Part shown: one piece after another, positions 35,759 to 44,500 of the stretch | Numbering within the stretch: the first letter of the stretch is position 1 | Layout: every line of letters starts with the position of its first letter | Made by a program: the position numbers and the translations under genes | Notes under the pieces: model-generated | What the model was told of the DNA's origin: nothing | The model's database searches: none | What the model saw: the letters and a program-made list of their open reading frames with translations, nothing else | NCBI GenBank assembly: GCA_948567375.1 | Contig: OX419762.1 | Coordinates: 44,373,034-44,437,033 of the forward strand | DNA from: Lunularia cruciata | Taxonomy: Eukaryota > Streptophyta > Marchantiopsida > Lunulariales > Lunulariaceae | Direction of reading: 5' to 3' | Length of the DNA stretch: 64,000 nt

Positions 35759-35780
35759 GCCAGCAAGCCAGCTTGCTGGC
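35759..35780. repeat. Leader hairpin with 9-bp arms
   Basis: GCCAGCAAG, CCAG, CTTGCTGGC. Preserved base for base in the second copy at about 62336-62357. Function unknown; a palindromic loop in a leader could serve RNA dimerisation. Confidence 0.6.
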
Positions 35781-35850
35781 GTGAGGCTAGCTAGTTTAGT
35801 GTAGATCTTGGTCATTGGTTGGCAAAATCTGCCTTTCTTGCTAGATTGTG

Positions 35851-35918
35851 CGCAACAGGGATTGACCCCTAGATCTCTTGTTCCTAGACTGGTGCCCTAG
35901 CCAACTGGTCCATCCTCA
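35851..35918 (-). other. Antisense tRNA-like segment with A-box and B-box
   Basis: On the minus strand, 35912-35894 reads TGGACCAGTTGGCTAGGGC, close to the tRNA A-box TRGCNNAGTNGG pattern. Then 35868-35858 reads GGGTCAATCCC, close to the B-box GGTTCRANTCC, at tRNA-like spacing. The second copy (62488-62470, 62444-62434) has GGGTCAAACCC, an even better T-arm. I cannot fold a convincing full cloverleaf with a clear anticodon, so I call it tRNA-like or SINE-head-like, not a tRNA gene. Confidence 0.45.
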
Positions 35919-36379
35919 CTTGTTGTCATAGTGACTGTGCCACTGTTATCTATACACATGTAGCTTTGGCTAGGAGAGGCAGTTTGATCACATTCTTGGT
36001 GATCCTGGTAGCTTAGGACTTAGATACGAACTACTCTTATGTCAAATGCCAAATGGTGGCAGAGTCAGTCCTGTGTTGTGTTATGAGATGGAGGGTTTTC
36101 GTTTAGATTTCTTGTGATTGGATCCCCTCCATTCTCTGCTTCCTATTTGTGCACCACGTTTGTGTGAGGTGCCTTGACTTTTGAGCGTTGGTGCTCTGGT
36201 GTGCTCTCGGTGGTGAGGCTGGAGTGATGACCAATCAGACTACCTTTGTTTCTCTCCGGTGAGGTAGGAAGTGATGACCTGTAGACCGTGAGAGTGCGTG
36301 TTATGATGGCAGGTTACAGGTTGCCCTTCCCCTAGTGTAGTTATCTCGATTAGAGTTACATTAGTGGGTGGTGTTTTAG

Positions 36380-37785
36380 TTGGTGTTGGCACGCGGTGGT
36401 GTTGGCACTTGGTGGGGCACTTGCGGTTGTGACTTGCTGTTGCAGTTGGTGGTTCGGGTTTGTTGGTGTGGTTACTTTGTCACGACGGAGTTCTTTGGAG
36501 ATTCCAGAGGAGTTAGCCCTGTAGTACGCAGTGGGTTTACTCGGAGTGGTGCTCGGTATCAGCCTGTATCTCAGGTCCCGGTGAGGGAGAAGATTGACTC
36601 TGAGTTGGAGTTCAACACAGGAGCTGATTCAGTTGAGAGTGCACTTGGTGTGTCCGCACCGTTGTTGTGGGACATGGACGAGATTTATGGGGCCTCCAAA
36701 GGCCCTAGGTGTTACTCTGGTACAGTGGGTACTATTGAGTTGGATGACTTCATCCAGGAGTTCGATAGTTGGTGTGATCTGCAACAGATGCGGAACCCGA
36801 CTTTGTTCACACCCTTCATGGCATGGAAGGGGTTGTTTCAGCACTTGGAGGGTCCACCGATGGACGACTACCATGAGTTCAGGAGAGCTCATTTGGAGGA
36901 GATTGAGTTATGGAGACAGTATTGGTCTCCACACTATGTCTCCATCACTTCAGGTTCGGTGGCCAGGAGTAGGTTGGCTGTACCTACGAGTTCTAGCTCG
37001 AGTAGTGTTGGTGGAGCTAGTGGAGGTGCACTAGCTGGAGATAGTGCTACTACGAGTAGAGGTACCGTTGCAGGAGGTGGTGTGGTACCGGGGTTTAACC
37101 CCATGGTTGAGTTCTTCCTATGTTTGAGGTAGAACTACCAGGGAGTGCGGACTGACAAGCTGAGGAGCTTGCAGGAGTTCCAACGGAAGGCTGGAGAGAG
37201 CCTACGCGAGGCATACACTCGCATGAGGCGGCTGATCAGTTTCACTCAGGGAGTTACTGAGGCCCAGGCAGTCCAGTTTTGGTATGGGATACTGGCCAGG
37301 GAGTTGCGACGTAGAGTTCGTGATGCTACGTTGTTGCAGGCTACTTCGCCTACTTTGGCAGTAGTCTTTGGTTTGGTTGAGCGTATTGAGCTCAACATGG
37401 TGGAGGAGAGAGTGGTGACAGCTGGATTTGGTAGAGAGACCTCATCCACGGTTGTGACTTCTTCTAGAGTGTAGTAGAGTGCACCACGCCCAGTTGGTTT
37501 TTGAGGACAAGGTGGACAGCCCAGATCCTATGGAGTGAGTGGAGGGCCTAGTGGAGTTAGACCCTTACCCTCATTTTCGGGTCAGCAGCAGCCAGTAAGT
37601 GGTGGTGTTGCTTGTTGGACTTGTGGTGGACCTCACCATAGGAGAGAGTGTACTAAGGGCAGCGGACCTGATACCTCTGGTGCATCACAGCCAGCACAGA
37701 GGCAGTGTGAGCATTGCCACAGATTTGGTCACACTAGTGACCGGTGTTTTGACCTCACCCGGAGTTACGGAGTGGTAGGGCTACT
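36380..37785 (+). pseudogene. gag of the methyltransferase element
   Basis: One frame with interruptions. A conserved segment (DSVESALGVSAPLLWDMDEI, ELDDFIQEFDSWCD, MAWKGLFQHLEGPP) is followed by a Ser/Gly linker, the capsid motif LRSLQEFQRKAGESLREAYT (about 37160-37220) and two zinc knuckles, CWTCGGPHHRREC near 37613 and CEHCHRFGHTSDRC near 37708. TAG at 37130-37132 is CAG in the second copy, so that stop is secondary; TAG TAG at 37472-37477 and a TGA near 37502 follow. No in-frame ATG precedes the conserved part, so the true start is unknown. Confidence 0.85.
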
Positions 37786-38181
37786 ATGGCAAGTAGTAGA
37801 GGAGCTCCAGTTCATGGAGGACGAGGTGGTAGAGGTGGTGGTAGAGGATCTACACCTAGTAGGGGTGCAGTACCTGCCCTTACTTCTGACACAGCTATGG
37901 CTACTCGGATTGAGCAGTTGGAGCAGAGATTGGCTAGTATGGCTATTGCTCAGAGGAGATCAGATTCGGGTGCTGAGGCTTCCACCTCATATGCTGGTGA
38001 TAGAGATGCTTTGGACTTCATGTGCGGAGCAGCACAGGTGGATGCATCTACAGCAATGACTAGGAGTGCAGTACGTGCTCCAGAGCCTAGAGGAGCATCA
38101 GTGGAGTTGGACCCACAGAGAGGAGAGGTTGGGAGACAGGTCAGACTTCCCCAATCTTTCAGGCTATCTGAGGCATTGTAG
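37786..38181 (+). pseudogene. Gly/Arg-rich and acidic linker, gag-protease junction
   Basis: The frame is one base back from gag. It starts with an RGG-like run (GGRGGRGGGRGS), a motif class that binds RNA, followed by a short coiled-coil stretch with RIEQLEQRLASMAIAQRR. It ends at a TAG (38179) and the same frame resumes at 38182. It may be the gag tail joined after a one-base deletion, or the start of a separately framed protease ORF. Confidence 0.6.
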
Positions 38182-39380
38182 ACGACATCCATGGTTCCTA
38201 GACGTCCCAGTGCAGGTGTGGTAGGTGGTGATGGAGTACTTGATGGAGTACCTGCTAGTCAGCCACCTGCTACTACACAGACTGAGTCTAGCATGATGTT
38301 GGGGGCGGCTCAGCTGATTATGCGGCATCCTTCATTTTCAGCCAATGACATGTTTACATTGGGAGTTGACCCAGCCCCAGTGTTCCGGTTGGCTGCCACG
38401 TTGTGTGAGAGTAGGGATGGTGCGGTTCCTACTACTAGAGCAGAGGTGGTTGGTAGTGGAGCTGACTTGGTTGAGGAGCATGGGATCCGTTCAGCGACCA
38501 GTGGTTTATGGCAGGCAGCAGCGGCTAGACTAGAGGAGTTGCCAGCTAGACCGGCCTTTGAGAGAGCGCAGTTTACACCTGGTGTTGTCCTATTGGATAA
38601 CCAGAGGGGGATCTTTTGTTTAGTGGGACCTTCAGGGAAGGTCTATACACCACAGAGAGTCTTGTTAGACTCTGGTGCGCAACCCCTTATGTTGGGGAAG
38701 GCTGCAGTTGTTGGTCTGGAGTTACGGAAGACCGATGTGGAGAGGTGTCCATTTCAGATCCAGACATCTCTAGGTGGGGGTTCGACACAGTACATCACAC
38801 GTGGGGAGCTTGTTGTCCAGGTTCAGCCTGGTCATCCGACTGATAGCTCAGTGGTGAGAGCTCAGGCTATTGCGACGATAGCTGAGTCATATGATGTGCT
38901 AGTTGGGGGAGAAGTGTTATACCCTATGGGTTTCAGTATTGACTATTGGGAGGAGACAGCCTCTTATAGACCTGGTTGGCAGTCTGGTGAGGGACGGGTA
39001 TGTCGCCTACCAGTACGTTCCAGTAGTGGCAGTCTTGGCTCACTACAGTCCGGGACCATGGCAGCATCAATTTTAGCTTTCAGCGGTGCAGTTACTTGGC
39101 CTGGTGACTTGTTGGAGGGGAACGCCCATGCAGAGGATACTCCAGTACCAGAGGAGATCACTCGGCTATGGAGTACGAGTGGGATTGTTCCATCCACCTT
39201 GGATGTTCCATTGTGGAGTTCAGAGGAGGCATTGCAGCAGCATGCAGATCAGTTGGTGCAGCAGGCTTGGAGTGGAGCCTTTGTACCATCAGGGGATGAG
39301 TGTGAGGATGAGCCTCCAGAGGCAATTGCTTTGACACCTCTGGATACCACACTCATTGCTTGGCAGTACCCAGTAGAGGG
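38182..39380 (+). CDS. Retropepsin-like protease region of Pol
   Basis: Part of an open frame running to 39468. The active-site loop RVLLDSGAQPLMLGK lies near 38660-38700 and YDVLVGGEVLYPMGFSIDYW near 38890-38945 corresponds to the second conserved protease motif. A roughly 140-residue connector without recognised domain then leads, in the same frame, into motif I of the methyltransferase, so protease and methyltransferase are parts of one polyprotein. In relatives the protease releases Pol domains; whether it frees the methyltransferase is unknown. Confidence 0.8.
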
Positions 39381-40330
39381 GATATGCCTATTGGAGTTGT
39401 TTGGTGGGATCAGCACCGGACTAGCTGCGGTGTTACAGGCGGGTATCCGAGTACAGAGGTACTTGTAGTAGAGAGAGATGAGACTGCTAGGCGAGTCTCT
39501 CTACATCATGTGGCACACTTGGCCTATCGGTATCCGGAGTTATTACCGATGTCATCAGTCAGAGGTTACCAGAAGGCCTTACCAGGAGACATTTCCTTAC
39601 TGGGGGCGTATGACCTAGAGAGACATGGGCCTATTCACTTGGTGATTTCTGGATGGCCATGTCAGGGACATACACATGCGGGCCATGGTTTGGGTCTTCA
39701 GGATCCTCGTTCTGGTGTGTTTTGGGAGATGTTAAGTATACTATGACATCTCCAGGTTCATCAATCTATTTCTCCAGCTTACCTTTTGGAGAACGTTCCA
39801 TTGATGGGTGATTCTCGCACTAGAGTGGTGGCGAGTACACATCAGGTCCATTCATGGATGGGACCTGCTGTATTGTTAGATGCAGCCAGAGTGGGATCAC
39901 GGGCTCATCGTCTTCGTCTTTGGTGGACGAACCTTTTACCCAGAGAGGTTCTACAGCGTAGTTATGATGGGATTCAGCGACTTGACCACATCCTTGTTGA
40001 TGATATCTTGGATGTTGGGCGTCAGTCTCAGACAGTGGTAGTGGCTGATAGGTCACCTATGGTAGTGGTGAACCTAGTTGGACAGCCTAGAGCTGCATTT
40101 CCCACACTCATGAGTTTCCCAGGCTCTCATGCTTTTCGAGAGGGAGGACCTGGACTTGTTTGGGACTCACAGTTACAGCAGTTGGTGGAACCCAATGCTG
40201 ATGAGAGAGAGCGGGCGATGGGTTTTCACACCAGTATTACCGCTGTTCCAGCAGTGTCAGAGGCATCCAGGCGTCAGGTGTTAGGTCAGGCTATGGACCT
40301 GAACTGTTTGACCTGGATTGTGAGCCTTGG
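39381..40330 (+). pseudogene. DNMT3-like cytosine-5 DNA methyltransferase domain within Pol
   Basis: Motifs are in the ordinary order I to X, not rearranged as in DRM enzymes. Motif I is LLELFGGISTGLAAVLQAG (39388-39444). After a one-base frame change near 39465 comes VVERDETARRVSLHH. Motif IV is ISGWPCQGH with the catalytic Cys at 39660-39662. Motif VI is LLENVPLMGDSRTRV (Glu at 39789). Motif VIII-like RVGSRAHRLRLWWTNL is near 39890. There is a short target-recognition region, then motifs IX-X with ERAMGFHTSITAVP and RRQVLGQAM (40211-40296). The short recognition region and ENV.MG..R.R layout resemble DNMT3. TGA at 39744-39746 breaks the frame. Family activity: transfer of methyl from SAM to cytosine C5. 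Confidence 0.9.
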
Positions 40331-40772
40331 TTTGGCAGAGCAGCGTAGGATGCGCTTGATAGGCATCACCACTCGGACACTTGTGAGCCTTGTGCCTATC
40401 AAGACGATTCAGGCACATGCTGGGGGCGATGGACCGAGTGGACATGGTATTCTTGGGACACATCCAGTAGCTACTAGGGAGAGTGGTCTACTTGGAGTCC
40501 ATCCAGGTGAGCGTGGGCTACTTGGATTACACCCTTGGTCCACATGGGATGCAGCCAGAGGACGTATGGAGCTTGCAGCCAGAGTGGAGGGAGTTTTTCA
40601 CACAGAGGTTGGGACCTCTAGTGGTCGAGAGCATGACACCATTGCTCCCAAGGGCCCAGTGTAGCAGCCAGTCAGTACGTCTTCCACTCCTACTACAGTT
40701 ACAGAGGATACTTGGGAGCCAGATCTTGGACCCAAGCTTACTGGAGAGGAAAGACGGAGGGTTTGGAGGTTC
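40331..40772 (+). pseudogene. Methyltransferase-RT linker
   Basis: Same frame as the methyltransferase and RT, with one TAG (40662-40664). It includes three consecutive variants of a short Gly/His motif (GHGILGTHPV, SGLLGVHPGE, RGLLGLHPWS) at about 40440-40530, a small degenerate peptide repeat. No catalytic domain recognised; probably a spacer between enzyme modules. Confidence 0.6.
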
Positions 40773-42497
40773 TTGAGGAGTCACACAAGTTGTTTTGCCT
40801 TCAGTATGAAGGATTTGGGTGCTCTGAAGGGACCTAGTATACGGATTGAGCTGACTAGCGACACACCTGTTTTCCGACGTCCTTATCGATATAGTGATAT
40901 GGAGAGGACATTGATTCAGAGCCGGAGTAGTGACCTTTTTGAGGCTGGTTTGGTGGAGATTTCACATGGAGAGTATGCATCAGCGACAGTGATGCCAGCC
41001 AAGAAGGATATGCATGGCAACTATATAGATAGGCGGATGTGTGGAGATTACCGTCCTATCAACCGACATACTAGGGCTGATCGGTATGCCATGCCTACAC
41101 CGGAGGAGATTTTTGATGCGATTGGGCATGCAAAGGTCTTCAGTACTTTGGATCTTCGAGCGGGATATCATCAGTTGCCGATCAGGGAGGAAGATAAGTC
41201 CAAGACAACATTTTGGGCTATTGATCCTCACGGCAAGGATGTGTTATATCAGTGGAGGTTCTTACCATTTGGGTTAAAGAACGCTCCTGCTAAGTTCCAG
41301 AGGGTCATGGATAGGATCCTAGCTGGATTGGATTTTTCTCGGTGCTATATTGATGACATTTTGGTTTATAGCACTACTGTGGAGGAGCATGAGAGACAGT
41401 TGTTGGAGGTGTTTGAGAGGTTGAGATCTCATGGACTCAAATTACATCCTGGGAAGTGTAGGTTCTTCCATGAGCAGGTTGAGTATTTGGGTCACACTAT
41501 CTACCCTGGAGGACTTGGTGTCCAGCAGACCAAGGTGGAGGCTATTGCACGTATTCCCCGGCCTACGGATGTGAGCAGAGTGCGAGCATTCCTTGGGTTG
41601 GCAAACTTCTATCGACGCTATGTTAGAGGATTTAGTGCCATTGCCAAGGCCTTGACAAAGCTGACCAAGCTTACACAGGAGTGGTGTTGGGGAGATGAGC
41701 AGGAGAGAGCTTTTGTAGAGCTCAAGGAGAGGTTGACATCTACTCCTATTTTGAGGAGACCGATCAGGGGACGACCATTTCAGGTTCACATTGATTGGAG
41801 TATGTTGGGGCTTGGAGCAGTGCTCACCCAACATGATGATGAGGAGAAGGAGTTTGTGGTGGCCTATGCTAGTCGCTCCAACAATTCAGCGGAGGCAAAG
41901 TATAGTTCATATGAGGGAGAGTGCTTGGCAGCAGTTTGGGCAGTAGCACATTTCCGATGTTACCTATTTGGTAACCCCTTCACTCTCATCACTGATCATC
42001 AGCCACTGAAATGGTTGATGGAGTCCGACAAGCTTTCAGGGAAGCTTGCACGATGGGCTCTGATTTTACAGGAGTATGATTTCACGGTTGTTCACAGACC
42101 TGGAGTGGTGAACCGTGATGCAGATGGGTTGAGTAGAAACCCATGTCCCAGCCAGCAGGATCAGACCGGAGCACGTTGGCATGGTGAGACAGATGAGGAG
42201 ATGGTGCCAGGTTGGCATGCATCGGCCTTTCTGTGTATATTTGCAGAGACTTTGGTGGTATCTCTCTCAGCGCATACAGGAGGAGTTATTGAGGTCACAG
42301 ATCTAGAGAGTGAAGATATTGGTACAGTTCAGCGAGACATTCATGATGATGTCTTAGTGATGGACTATCTTCGCACTGGTGTTGTGGGTGGCACAGTTGG
42401 GACAAGGAGAGAGACCGTGTTCTTCAGCGAGCCAAACGGTTCAGATTGGAGGGTAGACACCTTTTGCGTGTATGGGAGGATGGTAGAGTGCGAGTAG
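40773..42497 (+). CDS. Reverse transcriptase and RNase H of the methyltransferase element
   Basis: Open for 574 codons. RT motifs: MCGDYRPINRHTRADRYAMP, FSTLDLRAGYHQLPI, LPFGLKNAPAKFQ and catalytic CYIDDILVYS (about 41344). The connection has VRAFLGLANFYRRYVRGF. RNase H catalytic residues are all present: HIDWSMLGLGAVLTQ, YEGECLAAVWAV, LITDHQPLKWL and NRDADGLSR. A roughly 110-residue tail follows. It is in frame with the upstream methyltransferase apart from two stops. This is the best preserved RT in the window. Confidence 0.95.
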   Translation: MRSHTSCFAFSMKDLGALKGPSIRIELTSDTPVFRRPYRYSDMERTLIQSRSSDLFEAGLVEISHGEYASATVMPAKKDMHGNYIDRRMCGDYRPINRHTRADRYAMPTPEEIFDAIGHAKVFSTLDLRAGYHQLPIREEDKSKTTFWAIDPHGKDVLYQWRFLPFGLKNAPAKFQRVMDRILAGLDFSRCYIDDILVYSTTVEEHERQLLEVFERLRSHGLKLHPGKCRFFHEQVEYLGHTIYPGGLGVQQTKVEAIARIPRPTDVSRVRAFLGLANFYRRYVRGFSAIAKALTKLTKLTQEWCWGDEQERAFVELKERLTSTPILRRPIRGRPFQVHIDWSMLGLGAVLTQHDDEEKEFVVAYASRSNNSAEAKYSSYEGECLAAVWAVAHFRCYLFGNPFTLITDHQPLKWLMESDKLSGKLARWALILQEYDFTVVHRPGVVNRDADGLSRNPCPSQQDQTGARWHGETDEEMVPGWHASAFLCIFAETLVVSLSAHTGGVIEVTDLESEDIGTVQRDIHDDVLVMDYLRTGVVGGTVGTRRETVFFSEPNGSDWRVDTFCVYGRMVECE

Positions 42498-43475
42498 TAC
42501 CACTTCCATCACAGAGACCACAGTTGGTCCGTCATGCTCATGAGGAGCTAGGACATTTTGGAGTAAAGCGTACATATAGCTTACTCCAGAGATTATTGGT
42601 GGTGCGGTATGCGGACCGAGGTACAGTAGTTTGTTGCCAGATGTGTGGTTTGTGACCGAGTTAGAGCATCATTCAATGCTCCTACGCCACAGTTACACCC
42701 ATTACCTATCATGGGATTGGGTTACCATTGGAGTTTGGACTTTGCCGGACCTTTACCGCTGACTGTGAGACATCATCGGTATGTTTTGGTGATGGTGGAG
42801 CACTTCTCCAAGTGGATTGAGTTGGTGGCACTTCCTGACAAGTCTAGTGAAGGGACAGCTTACTCGTTCTTGGATCGAGTTCTTAGTCATTTTGGTGCAC
42901 CAGCAGAGGTTTTGACTGATCAGGGTACAGAGTTCTTGGGAGAGTTTCAGGTCTTGTGTGACAAGGCTTTGATTGATCATCGTACTACATCCCGAGATCA
43001 CCCTGAGGCAAATGGCTTAGCAGAGAGAGTGGTTCAGACGGTGAAGAGAGGATTATGAAAGTATGGTTTGCAGAGAGGCCACTTGGGAGATTGGGATCTC
43101 CAGTTACCTTGGTTGGCCATGGGCTATCGGTTCAGCCGGCAAGCCTCCTTAGCATCCTTCTCTCCATACTTTCTACTCTATGGACGAGATCCAGATTTAC
43201 CTGTAGCCATTCGTTGAGATGCTACTGTAGTTTTGGACTTGGATGACCCCGATGTATGGATGAGCGCATGTTCTCAGCGGGCAGAGATCTTTCGGAGAGT
43301 GATGCCGATGGCCTTTGAGAACTTGGCAATTGCTCAGCATAGAGATACTTTACGCTATGCTACCATTCAAGGAGGAGGTTATAGACCCTCGATCCGTTGA
43401 TTTCATCCAAGCGACTATGTATATCTACAGCAGACAGCACCGACGACACTTGATGTTTCTACAGGCCGCACTATC
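42446..43475 (+). pseudogene. Integrase of the methyltransferase element
   Basis: The zinc domain is split by two compensating single-base shifts: H-H (RHAHEELGHFG) at 42530-42560 in one frame, then MVCDRVRASF with the last Cys from 42645 in the RT frame. The catalytic core is intact: D in WSLDFAGPLPL, D in VLTDQGTEFLG, E in NGLAERVVQTVKRG. The frame then continues through TGA at 43056-43058, 43215-43217 and 43398-43400 with recognisable sequence (FSPYFLLYGRDPDLP, FHPSDYVYLQQ). Confidence 0.88.
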
Positions 43476-43775
43476 TTGAGAGTGCACGAGGTTTTGCCAT
43501 CTGGAGTCCTTGTGTTAGAAGGACGTGATGGTGTTGTTTGGAAGGATCATGTGCGCAATTGTGCGCCATGCCACCTTCCAAACATTGATGGTACTATGGA
43601 CCCAAGCTTGGCACTTGTACGTGCAGGCTTGAGGTGTATGTTATGTGGCTCTTCTGGTGGAGCTGCTACTATGTTAGTGTGTGATAGCTGTTCGAGAGGA
43701 TGGCATATGGCATGTATGACTCCTCCCCTCACGGTGGTTCCTCAGGGACAGTGGTTATGTCCTAGATGTACTTGA
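43476..43775 (+). CDS. Integrase C-terminal tail with PHD finger
   Basis: Same frame as the integrase core. RVHEVLPSGVLVLEGRDG resembles the end of the gypsy integrase C-terminal module. A canonical C4HC3 PHD finger spans 43635-43769: CMLC, then 11 residues, CDSC, SRGW, H, MA, C, 15 residues including TPPL and GQW, CPRC. All eight zinc ligands and the Trp two residues before the last Cys pair are present. The ORF ends three residues later. PHD fingers commonly read histone H3 tails; here one occupies the position of the chromodomain in chromoviruses. Confidence 0.9.
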   Translation: MRVHEVLPSGVLVLEGRDGVVWKDHVRNCAPCHLPNIDGTMDPSLALVRAGLRCMLCGSSGGAATMLVCDSCSRGWHMACMTPPLTVVPQGQWLCPRCT

Positions 43776-43943
43776 CCTATAGCTAGTTCATTCTTTATAT
43801 GGTATAGATTGCAGACAGGCGACTAACGATGGGGCTCCATAGCACCCGGCCTCCTGATCTTTGCCCATTAGAGGGTATACCATATACTTAGAGTAGATGG
43901 CTATCTGGAGTTAGAGGGACCTAACCGCCAGCTAGGGGGGCGA
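43776..43943 (+). other. 3' untranslated segment with inverted repeat and polypurine tract
   Basis: Contains TATATGGTATA (43796-43806) and its exact complement TATACCATATA (43876-43886), able to form an 11-bp stem. A purine-rich AGGGGGGCGA at about 43934-43943 is placed like a polypurine tract, directly before TTGTGGCAC. Confidence 0.6.
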
Positions 43944-44051
43944 TTGTGGCACTTTAGAGTCTATGTATGACTTATGTGTGAGTTGTGCTTCTATAGTGTA
44001 TGATGTTGACAGCGATGTATGTTGTGTAGCGATATATATACGCACGACAGC
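43944..44051 (+). repeat. Terminal segment T1, inner copy
   Basis: TTGTGGCACTTTAGAGTC to ACGCACGACAGC. It repeats at 44501-44606 with two mismatches. It follows the polypurine tract and precedes the LTR core, as U3 would. Confidence 0.85.
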
Positions 44052-44500
44052 TGTCACGCCATTTGTAGTTCCGCATCTAGATGCTCAGACACTGGAGTTC
44101 CAGTGATGGTAGTTAGAGTTATTCTAGCAGTTTCTCAAGGACTACTTTCCGACGGTTAGATTTTGTGTTTGGGGTACTGACTTCATGGTGGGGCCCACCG
44201 TCACTTTGCACCGTTTGCACCGTCGAGTGTGCCGTCAGCGGGACCATTAGGGTTTCAAGGCTAGCTCGAGTCTAGGGGGTATAGTTTCGAAGTGAGCTCC
44301 AGAGAGCTCACTTCTCTGATGTTGAGCCTTCGAGTTCCTGGCTATGGTGGACAGAGGCCGGCGAGCGTCACCTGGATTCTCTATGCTTGAGTGGGTGTGG
44401 CTTGACTGTAATCAGTGCCCAATTGTTGGCAGTTTATAGAGTGACAGATCAAGTACTGATCTGAGTTGAGTTGAGTTGAGAGTGTTAAGCAATCTGATTA
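44052..44500 (+). repeat. 3' LTR core of the methyltransferase element
   Basis: Same 449 bp as 34461-34909 with about 13 substitutions. It ends CTGATTA and passes directly into a second T1 copy. Confidence 0.9.

Larger units (their letters stand above)
34912..36379 (+). other. Untranslated leader of the methyltransferase element
   Basis: 1.5 kb between LTR and gag without a convincing ORF. It holds a tandem duplication (35185-35625), a 9-bp hairpin (35759-35780) and an antisense tRNA-like segment (35851-35918). The distal half is conserved in the copy at 62286-63120; the proximal 850 bp is deleted there. A long leader would be expected to carry packaging and dimerisation signals (inference). 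Confidence 0.6.

Noticed and set aside
35851..35918. Genuine tRNA gene on the minus strand
   Set aside because: A- and B-box-like sequences are present but I cannot form a convincing acceptor stem and anticodon arm, and the segment sits in a retrotransposon leader; reported only as tRNA-like.
36380..36590. N-terminal extension of gag from the start of the open frame
   Set aside because: There is no ATG in this stretch, it follows a TAG directly, and its Trp/Cys/Gly-rich composition is unlike gag; the coding start is left undefined.
37535..38059. Acidic ORF continuing in the gag frame past 37790 (EDEVVEVVVEDL...)
   Set aside because: After about 37785 the conserved-looking, RGG-containing sequence is in the other frame; this tail is out-of-frame reading.
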